Source: Liolophura sinensis (taxonomy: Eukaryota; Mollusca; Polyplacophora; Chitonida; Chitonidae). From it: DNA of 64,000 bases. This document shows positions 25,005 to 35,823 of the stretch, piece by piece (position 1 is the first letter of the stretch; each line of letters opens with the position of its first letter). The notes under the pieces were generated by a model. The model saw nothing but the letters and a program-made list of their open reading frames with translations, had not been told where the DNA came from and ran no database searches. The position numbers were made by a program, and so were the translations under genes. Where the stretch lies: assembly GCF_032854445.1 (NCBI RefSeq), contig NC_088300.1:36561608-36625607 (forward strand). The letters run 5' to 3'.

Positions 25005-28000
25005 TTAACTTTTTCGCTTTACAAATTTGCCACACAGCCAGTTCCATGAATTCTTTAAACTCCAGCGCCGTTGTTGGCTGGTGATGTCAGTCGTCCTGTT
25101 TCCCCACAGGCCTTTCCCCTTTCTGTCTGCTCGAGTCTCGCATGCGATGAGGCTGTCCAGCAGTCTGCGGTAAGCATCTGAGGAGGGTAAAGTGTCAGGG
25201 TAATCCACCTTACACAACCCCTGCTCTATCAAGGCTTTGTTAACACATGTCGATCTGCGTAAAAAGCCCTGGGGATGTGAAGTAAAGAAGGAAATATGTC
25301 AAACAAAATTGTCGATGATGCAATGTACATGGAAAGTATTAATTATAATACCAGTATGAGTTTAAAAAAAAAACAGACCTTGATATCAGAAACAATTGTG
25401 TAAAAGTAAAATATTTACTGGGGCATGTGTAAGGCTGAGCATATCTGTCAGAAGATCATATGGAATGTGACATACAACAACAGTACCGCTGAAGGCCAAT
25501 AGCAAAACAATGGAGATACATGTATCATCAATCAATTTTACCTTTTCTAAAAAGACAACACTGTCCATGGCATCATTAACAAGTTGGAGAGGAGTGACCT
25601 TGACAACATTCCCCATGACCTTATCAGCCAGCCATTTAGATCCCACTGGGCTGATGCGAACCCCAGCCAGCCTTACAGGCAACAGCCCCTCTGCAACAAA
25701 GCAAAACCTGGGTCACTTCAAGCTGCTCTGTGACACGGAAAATTCTCAAAAAATAATTCCACTATGTTATATGCTTCCCTGTGGGATCAATAATAATTCA
25801 TGTACCTTGGCAAGGAAGCTTTGTTTGTGTGTTCAGTTTGGAAGTGAACATTGCTTACAAACATTATTACTGTCATGTCATGACTTTCACAACCTTTGTT
25901 ACAAACTCTGTCATGAGTACATGTAGACATGACAGATGCTATATTACCAGACAGAGCCATCTTGAGGTGCAAATGTTCAGGTGATCAACCACATGGTACA
26001 AGTCATTTGATCACTACAAACTGAAGAAGATGCTGATGCCTACCTCCTGATGACAGCCATCTTCGTGTGTACATGGGCAAATGATCATCATGGAAAAAGG
26101 CATTTCCTCATTACAAACTGGAGACATTGATACCTACATGTACCTCCTGGTGACAGTCATGTTCAGGTGCAAACAAGCCATTTTCTCATTACAAACTGGA
26201 GAAGACATCAATACTCACCTCCTTATGCCATTTTCAGGTGTAAATGGCCAAATGCTCCATATGGAACAAACCATTTTCTCATTACAAACTGAAGACACTG
26301 ATACCTACGTGTACCTCCTAATGCCATTTTCAGGTGTAAATGGCCAAAAGCTCCATATGGAACAAGCCATTTTCTCATTACAAACTGAAGACATTGATAC
26401 CTATGTGTACCTCCTGATGCCATTTTCAGGTGTAAATGGCCAAATGCTCCATATGGAACAAGCCATTTTCTCATTACAAACTGAAGACATTGATACCTAC
26501 GTGTACCTCCTGATGCCATTTTCAGGTGTAAATGGCCAAATGCTCCATATGGAACAAGCCATTTTCTCATTACAAACTGAAGACATTGATACCTACGTGT
26601 ACCTCCTGATGCCATTTTCAGGTGTAAATGGCCAAATGCTCCATATGGAACAAGCCATTTTCTCATTACAAACTGAAGACATTGATACCTACATGTACCT
26701 CCTGATGCCATTTTCAGGTGTAAATGGCCAAATGCTCCATATGGAACAAGCCATTTTCTCATTACAAACTGAAGACATTGATACCTACGTGTACCTCCTG
26801 ATGCCATTTTCAGGTGTAAATGGCCAAATGCTCCATACGGAACAAGCCATTTTCTCATTACAAACTGGAATAAGACGTTGATACCTACCTCCTGATGACA
26901 GCCATCTTCAGGTGTAAATTGCCAGATGGTTCACATGGAACAAGCCATTTTCTCATTACAAACAGGAGAAGACATTGATAGCTACCTCCTGGTGACAGCC
27001 ATTTTCAGATGTAAATGGCCAGATGGTTCACATGGAACAGGCCAATTCCTCATTACAAACAGGAGAAGTCATTGATAACTACTTCCTGGTAACAGCCATT
27101 TATAGGTGTAAACGGGCAGTTGGTCTACATGGAACAAGCCATTTCCCCACAACAAACTGCAGAAGACGTTGATACCTACCTCCTGATGGCAGCCATCTTC
27201 AGGTGTAAACGGCCAGATGGTCTCCATGGAACAAGCCATTTCCCTATTACAATCTGGAGAAGACGTTGATACCTACCTCCCGATGGCAGCCATCTTAATG
27301 TGTAAATGGGCAGATGATCCACATGGAGTAGGTGACCTCTATCCACTGCCTTCACATGGCCACGAAATGAGATGTTCTTGGTGATAAACTCCACAGGTAT
27401 GTCAGAGAGCTTGGTGAATTTTTTGTGCTTTAAAAAATTTAACAATGCTAACCTTTAATCTTCACAAATACAGCCCCACCCCCACCCCCCCCAACCACAA
27501 CGATTGCATACAATGTTGCTCTGCAAACACTTTCGAAAACAGAAATAAGAAAGACAACACTGGATCAAATGTATACATGAATTAACAAAACAATCCAGAT
27601 CAAGTTTTAAAAGCTGACATTTTTATTTTTGTGATATTGCACAACTGAGATATTAAAGAAAAACCATATAGTTTTTATACATTCAGAAAATCGAAAGCCA
27701 TGCTATCAATTTTAACCAATGAGGCACAAGTTGTTTTCATAACCCGAGAGGGTAGCTGCTTCCCCTGATGCAATGCAAACATGACATGTATTTTGCCTAT
27801 TAGCCCAATGAGCATGGGGTATTAGTTTATGGTTTCTGTAAGATGATGTATTTCCATGGCCCAACAACATTCCAGATTGAAAGTTGTGCGTAAAGTTACC
27901 AAGTACCTGAGTACAAACTGACTGTAGCTGATTAGATCTGTTTTCACCCACAACTAACTAAGGTTATATAACTTCTTGTCTTTTAATTTAAATTTATTTA

Positions 28001-31000
28001 TTTATTTGATTGGTGTTTTACGCCGTACTCAAGAGTATTTCACTTATACCACGGCTGCCAGCATTATGGTGGATGGAAACTGGGCAGAGCCCGGGGGAAA
28101 CCCATGACCACCCGCAGGTTGCTGTCAGACCTTTCCACGTACGGCCCGAGAGGGGGCCAGCATGAGCTGGACTTGACCTCACAGCGACCGCATTGGTGAG
28201 AGACTCCCTGGGTCATTACCCTGCGCTAGCGCACTAACCAACTGAGCCACGAAGGCCCTTTTCATTTAAAGGACAAGACAACATCTGGCTAAAATATATT
28301 TCAATCGAAACAGGATTTCTAAACAATATCATAAATTATTTTCAATGAGATTTCACTGAGTAACATCATACAGTCAAACATGCTGCTATCAGATTTCACG
28401 GCCTAACCTCTGACATAGCCTTACCCATTCACTCCAATGAAGTGACATAAGATAACACAGATCTACTTCATAAGACATCCTTCTTAGATCGTTTACAACG
28501 ATTTAGTTACGCATAGCTAAGGGGCCATTTCACAAAGTGTTGTGGGACAGATCTGTATCATTTACGTACCACCACAGATGTAAACTCAGTTGATTTACAT
28601 CTTGTGTGTCACAGATTATGTCAGATAGAAGCATTTCAGCCCAAACTGCACTCATCTCCCCAATAGACCCTAGGCCTACTTAGACATGCTGTGCAAATTA
28701 TACTAATACATTTTTTGTCTTTCATTTTACCGTTTAGACAGCAGTTTACAAATAACAAATATCAGAGTCAGTGAAAAATCCATTAGGGATGCCCATGGTT
28801 GATTGGAATGAGAAGACGGCATCTCACCGGACAATGCTTAAAATTAATTAAATCTCATGTTATAATTTTTTTTCTCTCAGTTTATGAGAATTCAAGGATT
28901 TAAATTTTGCTCTTTCTTGCATACAAGGGATGATTTCTTTGTTTTTTGGTAAAATACATTAAAATTATTGAAACGCCGTGTTCAAGCTGAGGTGCTATCC
29001 CTGATGTCTATGATAACTAGGTCAGCACTGCTCTCATCTCAAAAGCCACCACCACAAAACCGAAGCAAAAAAATTCAGCCATAGTCGAATGCCTAGATCA
29101 GTCTCAGTGTTGCTTTGATTTAATTTTCATTTGTTTCAGAATTTAGCATGAATCTAGTTGTGCAACAATCCTATTTTAATTTTGTAAATATTTAATAGGG
29201 GTTAAAATCACTGGCACAACACCTTCGGGGGCTACGACCTGAACCAGGAATACTTCGTCATGCATCTGCAGGCTACTTGAACTGTAAATCATATAGCGGG
29301 CTCACTGTATGAACAGTTCAAGCAGTGGAAAGAAATATCCTTCCAGTATGTCCAATCTCCGAGAAAGCTATTTATCAATAATATGGAAAATAACTTCGAC
29401 GTTAGAGAGCTAGAGTAAACGTGACATCACATTACTCTCCATAATGGAGATGCGCTGAAGCCGTATGAAGACCAAGATTCACTAAACTTTTACTGGGTTG
29501 AAAAAATCTAAAAAAAATATTTAATACCAGTTTAAGATACTCTGAATGATAGTCTTTCAGTGGGCATAAACATTAGTCTTTAAGAGTCATCAATTTATGA
29601 CCTGCACATGTGAGTCAATGGTCATATAAACCGTTTCCAATCTGATAAGACCATGTATGGAAGATTTCCACCTGCGAATCCACGCATGAAATTTCAATGC
29701 ATTTGATTCAGTGGTTTTGAAGGTATTTTTTAAATGTATTTATTTATTTCCTTGTTACTTAATGCCATACCTAAAACTTCACTTCTACGATTGCAGTCAT
29801 TCACTCTTATGTGTTGACTTGTGTTTACAGGAAACCAGTGTGAACCACTCAGCTTTTTATAAGCTTTGAAAAATTTTTCCAAATGAGCTTTCAGTGAATT
29901 TGTTTTGTTAAGTGATGCAGGCTCTGACATTTTTACACACAGTATGGTTTAGCATGTTTAGGGAATTGGTGTATATGAAATATTAGAACGGATTTAAGAA
30001 GGACATGTAAATTTTCCTGCTGGAATACTTTGCAACATGTGACAGGGTATATGTAGTAAGTTGTCTGGCTGTAGCATTTTTAAACCATTCAGATGTTTGC
30101 AGCCATAGTGTATAGGTGCATATCCTACTTTTTACCCACCACATGAAGACTTCTGGCCAGTATTAATGCCCCTATTGCTCCAACTGCATACAGGCTATAC
30201 TGGAAACATGAAAAAAAATTAAATACATACAGTTAATTATATACACGTGCATTATGTACTTGCAAACATGTATTGTTTCTTGTTCAGATGGTGCAGCCAC
30301 AAGACTCATAGATGCAATGTTTCTTAGGAGGGATATTTCTCAGCAGTATGGGATGTGCGATGTACGGCTACCAGTAATGGTTACTGATGACAGCATGGCT
30401 TTGAAAGAATTTAATCGCATGCAAAATATCCTTTGGCAAAAACACATTTAGTTTGAGATTGCTCTGACTGTAAGTTTGGTAACAGTTTTGATCGGCCCCA
30501 AACCAACATCAGAGTGCATTCCATTTGAAAACCCGATACAGTTACCTGCCCTTGTCAAATATGTCGAGGCTGTCAGTATAGCCGTTCACTTTAAGCATCA
30601 CCAAGGAATCCCAATTGTCTGCAAACTCCAGGCTGTGGAAACGTATTTGATGGGTAATTTTTATCTCAAACGCCGTGACAAGCTGCCATGGCAACTGCAT
30701 CAGGTTTTTAGATGGAGTATTTTGCCAAACCTAACATCACAGTAATCTCTACAGCACATTAGAAATTATTCTGCACTGTAACTCTCCCAGTTGAATTACT
30801 GGAATCAGAGTTACCTATTTACAACCAGTATACAGGTGGTTAAGCTACATATGAACCTCCGGCCACATACGGAAGATGTAACAAGCCAATGTGGTCTGTG
30901 ACAATTCATGCACATATTTAAAACTTGTGACATTCATCATGAACCTGACTCCATAATATATAACATCTCAGAGAAATAGCTGCAAATTACAAATGCCAAC

Positions 31001-31642
31001 TCCATGAGACATATGGTCCATGCTTGTGGCACACAAACTCACCTGCTGAATTTGTTTGTCTTTTTACCGCTTTTTTAATTCTTATTATTTATTTCATATA
31101 CAGCTCTAATGAGATCAATATAATATGTGACCACAGTTTACTTTCACAATGTTTTCAGTGCCATCACTAATTTAATCTTGATTTCAGAACAATCACAATT
31201 ACGCTAGGCACCAGTACTTCATGCCGCTTTCATTATCAAGATGGCTGCCATTCAATCAGTGTTACATGTTTACAACTACATGGACTTAGTCCATCTACAT
31301 GGACTCAGTGTGCTATTTTAAAATTCTGACATTCATTGTCAGTGTTACAATGAATGTAAGAATTTTAAAATATCACACGGGAGTCTATTTAGATGGACAA
31401 CATCTATCCGTGAGTTGTCACAAGAATGAAAATGAATCACAAGAGGAACAACAAAGCCCATGCAGGTAGAAATAAGTATGGCTTACACGTATCGTTCTTA
31501 TGTTTTCGTCAATTAAGATGAACACACTGTCAAGTAAAGACCTATCTTTCTTGGTCAACAAGCTAGTGCCCACTCCGTCAGCGGCAGTTATGGCGGCCTT
31601 TCTTTCACTTTCGCTTTCCCCTAAGATTTTGTCGCCTGACAT
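25005..31642 (-). CDS. C3orf33: Protein C3orf33 homologue (membrane-anchored SNase-like protein)
   Basis: Five exons join in phase on the minus strand: 31642-31487, 30199-30140, 27427-27277, 25690-25542 and 25268-25005, giving 259 aa. Residues 1-52 are a polar N-terminus ending DENIRTIR. Exon 2 encodes a membrane segment (YSLYAVGAIGALILARSLHV), followed by KLSDIPVEFITKNISFRGHV, then LLPVRLAGVRISPVG, and a charged C-terminus with RADRKGKGLWG. The block order and the DIPVEF and LAGV motifs match vertebrate C3orf33, which carries an SNase-like OB fold of poorly known function; catalysis is not shown. Exon 2 is only 60 nt and was placed by its flanking AG/GT (gtgggt donor) and phase; an alternative donor 4 nt on pairs with an acceptor upstream of exon 3 and would alter a few residues. 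The exon 3 donor abuts a 96-bp tandem array. The gene is divergent from SYNJ2BP. Confidence 0.88.
25950..27320. repeat. 96-bp tandem array derived from the C3orf33 exon 3/intron 3 boundary
   Basis: About 14 units. The core copies, starting at ttttcaggtg 26231, 26327, 26423, 26519, 26615, 26711 and 26807, are nearly identical at exactly 96-bp spacing; units diverge toward both edges. On the minus strand each unit resembles the last part of exon 3 plus its donor (atttacacntnaagatgg..ggag then a GT and gtaggtatc). The real exon 3 end at 27277-27320 is the outermost, diverged unit. The period is divisible by three, so both strands are open across the core (plus 26081-26881, minus 26858-26223). 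I regard these ORFs as by-products. Confidence 0.9.
27992..28258 (-). mobile_element. SINE family A, full-length (C3orf33 intron 2)
   Basis: Full reverse copy with AATA tail, tgattggtgttttacgccgtactc, cccgggggaaaccc, the B-box ggacttgacctc and a complete tRNA-like head ending aactgagccacgaaggccc. Imperfect 13-bp repeats (cttttaatttaaa at 27979-27991, cttttcatttaaa at 28257-28269) flank it, so it landed at the end of the adjacent TTAA element. Confidence 0.9.
28266..29583 (-). mobile_element. TTAA-flanked non-autonomous DNA transposon, copy 2 (C3orf33 intron 2)
   Basis: The inverted copy has end TTAA 28266-28269 followed by aggacaagacaacatctggc, and far end TTAA 29580-29583 preceded by cataaacattagtct. 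Internal blocks ggccatttcacaaagtgttgtggg, ccctgatgtctatgataactaggtcagcactg and ctccataatggagatgcgctga match copy 3 in reverse. Confidence 0.75.
30452..30610 (+). repeat. Dispersed repeat, copy 2 (C3orf33 intron 1)
   Basis: tttgagattgctctg, ggccccaaaccaacatcagagtgc and gttacctgcccttgtcaaatatgtcgaggctgtcag parallel the copy at 4950-5115. The open frame 30476-30745 covers it but is not shared by the other copy. Confidence 0.6.
31289..31398. repeat. Near-perfect 50-bp inverted repeat (hairpin), MITE-like
   Basis: Arms 31289-31338 and 31348-31398 are complementary with few mismatches around a loop of about 9 bp. The arm starts gtccatctacatggactcag. It lies in C3orf33 intron 1, about 90 bp inside the first donor. 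A similar gagtccacctagatggact word occurs at about 52475-52495. Confidence 0.85.
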
Positions 31643-32113
31643 CTAGAAGTCACTCACGGGCAGCTGTTTCAAGTCATCGTGCGAAAAATACAAATTGTGG
31701 AAAATATGCGTGGAGTAGTTGTTTCAAAATATGACCAGATTATCATTTCTTGGAGCAAAGCCATTTCTTTCCTCAAATATTCAAGACTTCGTAGCAGGGG
31801 AGGTAAACATATCTTTACATCACTACTTCAGTAGAAACGGTTGAAACAAGAAAAGGGCATGTGCTGTGATGTGTGACAGCTCGGTAAAATCTATATTAAT
31901 TTTGACAAATTATATACCACTGAATATGGAAAACAGTAGTAGATTTTAACGGTTCTGAGTCGACACTCATTACCGTTTTGTCTCGACCAGAATTGAGACC
32001 GACAGATCGCCGCTTAGACAGGATTTTGCAGCATTGGACTTATTTATGCCCCGGTGGCCTCCCTTGGCTCCTGTCGACCCCGACGCCATCCAGTGTCTAG
32101 CCGGGTGTGGAAA
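31643..32113. promoter_or_regulatory. Shared 5' flank of the divergent C3orf33 and SYNJ2BP genes
   Basis: Only 471 bp separate the two start codons, which face away from each other. This spacing is typical of a bidirectional promoter; I see no TATA box placed convincingly for either gene. The inference rests on gene arrangement, not on a recognised motif. Confidence 0.55.
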
Positions 32114-35100
32114 ATGGACGTGGGTCTGCCAGTTGTCGATATAACCCTTGAGAGAGGGGGAGCAGGTAAAGAAAGCTACCTTTCGTATTCAATTCCTCCA
32201 TATCCTAGTCGGCTATTGTACTTGTTTCAATATATTTGCAAATGATTTAAAATGTTCTCACGCTTAATATATGAAAATCTCGAATGGCACATAATTTATA
32301 TAACAACAACAACGTGTCAAGAACACAATGACAATTTGACTTACGTGACCTTTTGACCGATATGGGCGTTTTTAGGTTGTTGATTGTACGATTGTTTCAA
32401 AATATATCTGTTTATAGCACTCGAGTTATCCAAACTTGGTGGAGGTATTGGTATCTTTTGCAGTGTTTCACGTCGTGGACAATAAGGGTATGTGCATTGA
32501 TCCGAAAATGTGCATATCTGTATTTGACTGTATCTTCGTCCCTATTTTACGCAGCACAACAGCCAAGCCATCCAAAAAAATTCCCAGAACACATACAATA
32601 TACAGATCATACATGTATCAAGACTATACACTAAATAATTCCTTTCTAATTATATGACATTTTGTAAGACAGTGGAAAGAGCAAGAGCATGCAGCATTTT
32701 AAACTTAATGATGCAGACTATGACAGAAAACAATTCTTGTGCATTCCTCAAGGTCACCTTACCCACATTTTTGGAAATTTCTGACAACAGTGTCAAATAA
32801 ATCATCCAAAGTGATGTGATCTCTGATTATTTCAAAAATCACAGGTTGGGTTCCCAACATGTTTTTTTTTTACATGCAAGTTTATACTTGTAAACTTCGC
32901 AGGGGCTGACATAGTCATGGATTGGTCCCATTCAGCTGTTAAGGAACCATTGTAAAATTTCAGAAGACAGTCCATTGTTAATCACTAGGACTCCGTGGGG
33001 GGAGATGTGTTGATACAGGAGTGACTTTCAGGCTTGTAGACCAGGCAAAATTACTGGTGTACACATGTAATCTACTGTAAATTTTCATGCTTTTCAACAT
33101 TTAAAGCAATTTTTTTCAGTGGAAATTGTGCATACATTCATTATCAAAATGATGCTAAAATGATTTGTTTCTGTCACTAAACATGCAAGTTTCATAAAAA
33201 ACAATTTCTGTACAACACATAGTTCTCTCTGAATGTTTCAAAATATTGATCACGATGGTGGTTGAAAAGGTTTAAGAATTAGGGTACTTGAAATGGTAAT
33301 ACATGTAATTTGTTTTCACGACACCATATTTAACAGCCAGGGCAACTTTGGATGTTGACCTGTGATATTGTGTATGTACATGCAAGTACAAGAGGTCCAC
33401 CAACAGCTGGGAATGACCACAGGCACTTAACCAGTGAGATCACATATTGAAGTCCAGCTCTTTAATAGAACATTACGGTATGCATGTACACAATTTGTTA
33501 TTACTTTACTTTGATAATGCTAAGATACAAATGCATGACATCAAATTTGCTACTTCATATACAGGTTTGGGCTTTAATATCAAAGGGGGTATAGATGCCC
33601 CACACGTACCAGGGGAGACTGGAATCTTTGTCACCAAAGTTCGAGAAGATGGAGCTGCATTTAAGGATGGACGTCTGAAGGAAGGAGACCGTATCCTTGA
33701 GGTAAATGCAATATTATTATATTGTATAATATTATATTATTAAATCATTCTAGGGTCACCATTAATACAAATGCCACAATTAAGAACAATACCTTTGCTT
33801 GTGAGTTCAAGGGACATGTCATAATGTTAAAAAAAAAGGTAATGAGTGTTCCCAGAAAGAGGGATGTGGGGTTGAGGTGGTGACAAGTTGTCTACACCTC
33901 GCCAGTCAAGTCAGTTGATTGCTAACCAGTGGCATGTAGAGGCTGAAGGCCTGAGTCCAGCTCTTTACATGTAGCTGTGGCAGTTTTTTCCAGATGGTTT
34001 TCCTGACTGCAGTTGTTTAGGTGAAAAATAATGAAACCAGCCTTCAACATCAATCAAATAAATAAATAAATATGTCTGATCCTTGGTCTTGGTTGAGGAG
34101 GAAATAATTTTTTTGATTAAACATGTACCAAAATGTTTACAAGTTAATATTTGTTATATGGCCTTTGGCATATTATATGGATGTTTATCTGGAGCAGAGA
34201 ACATTTTATCATAATTATAATGGTAGTAGTTTTCAGAAGTGACAAGGAAATAGGCAAATTGCTCTGTCCACTAAAATTGTTAACATACTGTCTTTCAGCA
34301 ATGGCCATTCACTTAATGATTGGCCTTGTTTGCATGACAATATTAACTTTTTTCAGAATGTGGCAGCTGTTGCAAATTTGTGCTTGTTTTTCTGTACTGG
34401 TGCAGGTGTCCATGTATAAGAGGGAAATTTCTGTTTCAGATAAACAAAAAGAACATTGAACATGTGACACATAATGAAGCTGTGCAACTGTTTGTAAACT
34501 CGGGCAATCGTGTGCAAATGAAAGTGCAGCATGGGGCAGAAAGAATTCTCAGAGTGAGTACTTAATCATCAGTTAGTTATGTTATGTGCTAAAACATCTA
34601 CATGTAGCTATGTTATTATTGCCTGATTTTTTAAGTGTTGCAATTATGTCATGTATATACAAGTAATATTATTCACTTTATACAGTGTTCTTAAGTAAAA
34701 GGCCAGGAACACTAGGACTTGTTTTCTGGGTTCAACACATTGTGTACCTCTCGGAACATGTGTTTCTGTGCTGGATGGAAACTCATATGCTCTAGCCTTT
34801 CTCTTAGAAGGCCATGTATTCAAATCTGTGTCCACTGACTGGGGGGAGGGGAGGGGAGCAGGACATCACACATTGGTAATGTGAGTAATTTCAAACCTCT
34901 GTCATGGATTGAGTTTTGTCCCTGGTGCTTTCATTGTTCATGGAGTCTTGTTGACAAGATAGGACCAGCTGCTCTTATGTCCAGCCTTCCGTTCAGTGAA
35001 GACCATTTTCCTGCAGCCAACATATGGTGCAAAACTGACACATGCAGGAAAGTTTGATGATATAACTTGCCACCATGGTTCCCACCATTGGGAAAATTGA

Positions 35101-35823
35101 CTGCATCAAAAAAAAAAAAAAACCCAAAATTCCTGAGTATGGAATAAAGATAAATAAGACACAAAAGTTTCTCAAAAACATTCTAAAAGTCAGTGGTTCA
35201 GCCCGTGTAAGTTTCCTCCACCCATAAATCTGACCGACACTGAAGGTACCAAGTGAAAACTTTGAATACACGGTCGTTGTGAGTTCAAGTCCAGCTCATG
35301 CTGGCTTCCTCTCCGGCCGTAAGTGAGAAGGTCTGTCAGCAACCTGCGGATGCTCGTGGGTTTCCCCCGGGCTCTGCCCGGTTTCCTCCCACCATAATGC
35401 TTGCCGAAGTCGTATAAGTGAAATGTTCTTGAGTAAGACGTAAAACACCAATCAATAAATAAATAAATAAATAACTTTGAACACAAGAAAATGTACATGG
35501 TACAAGAGAAATAATCTTGAGCAGTCAAAGGTCACTGGTTTGTTTTTGTATGGCCAAGACGGTATACAAATGAGCACTCAGCTCAGCAATACATGTACAC
35601 CATTGTTGTTGCTTTGTTCACAAATGCACAACAAATGCAGTTCTTAAATTGTTGAATTAATGTTTTGCAGGAGCGACTTGCACGAAACCCAGGAATGTCC
35701 AAGAGTGGTGGGGATGATGATAAATCTGTATACTGGAAAGCTGGTTTGGTTGGTCTATCGGTATCATTAGCTTTATTCTTGGTGTATAGGTTCTACAGAA
35801 AGGGATCTGTATTTCCAAGATAA
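32114..35823 (+). CDS. SYNJ2BP: Synaptojanin-2-binding protein (OMP25), tail-anchored PDZ protein
   Basis: Four exons in phase: 32114-32165, 33565-33701, 34440-34553 and 35671-35823, giving 151 aa (human 145). The PDZ domain spans about residues 8-100 with carboxylate-binding loop GLGFNI, then [11 protein letters not shown] and [13 protein letters not shown] linker leads to a single C-terminal membrane helix, about 124-140 ([18 protein letters not shown]), followed by a short basic tail: the tail-anchor signature of a mitochondrial outer-membrane protein facing the cytosol. In vertebrates the PDZ domain binds synaptojanin-2 and other C-termini. The start is the first ATG in frame, in AAAATGGAC; the N-terminus is shorter than in human. 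The exon 3 start gives INKKNI in place of the usual VNG, a conservative change at the end of the fourth strand. The gene looks intact. Confidence 0.94.
33880..34072 (+). mobile_element. SINE-like remnant (SYNJ2BP intron 2)
   Basis: A B-box-like cctgagtccagctc near 33950, the fragment ccagatggttttcctgactgcag and the tail catcaatcaaataaataaataaat. Probably an old family A relative with a deleted centre. Confidence 0.5.
35266..35474 (+). mobile_element. SINE family A, 5'-truncated (SYNJ2BP intron 3)
   Basis: Runs from cggtcgttgtgagttcaagtccagctcatgctgg through gggtttcccccgggctctgcccgg to gtaagacgtaaaacaccaatc and a run of AATA units. It lacks the A-box half of the head. Confidence 0.9.

Noticed and set aside
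26081-26881. 266-codon plus-strand ORF and 211-codon minus-strand ORF in the 96-bp array
   Set aside because: Both strands are open only because the repeat unit is a multiple of three with no stop in some frames; no splice sites, start context or homology support a protein.
30254-30745. Plus-strand ORFs of 65 and 89 codons in C3orf33 intron 1
   Set aside because: Partly covered by a dispersed repeat whose other copy at 4950 does not keep the frame.
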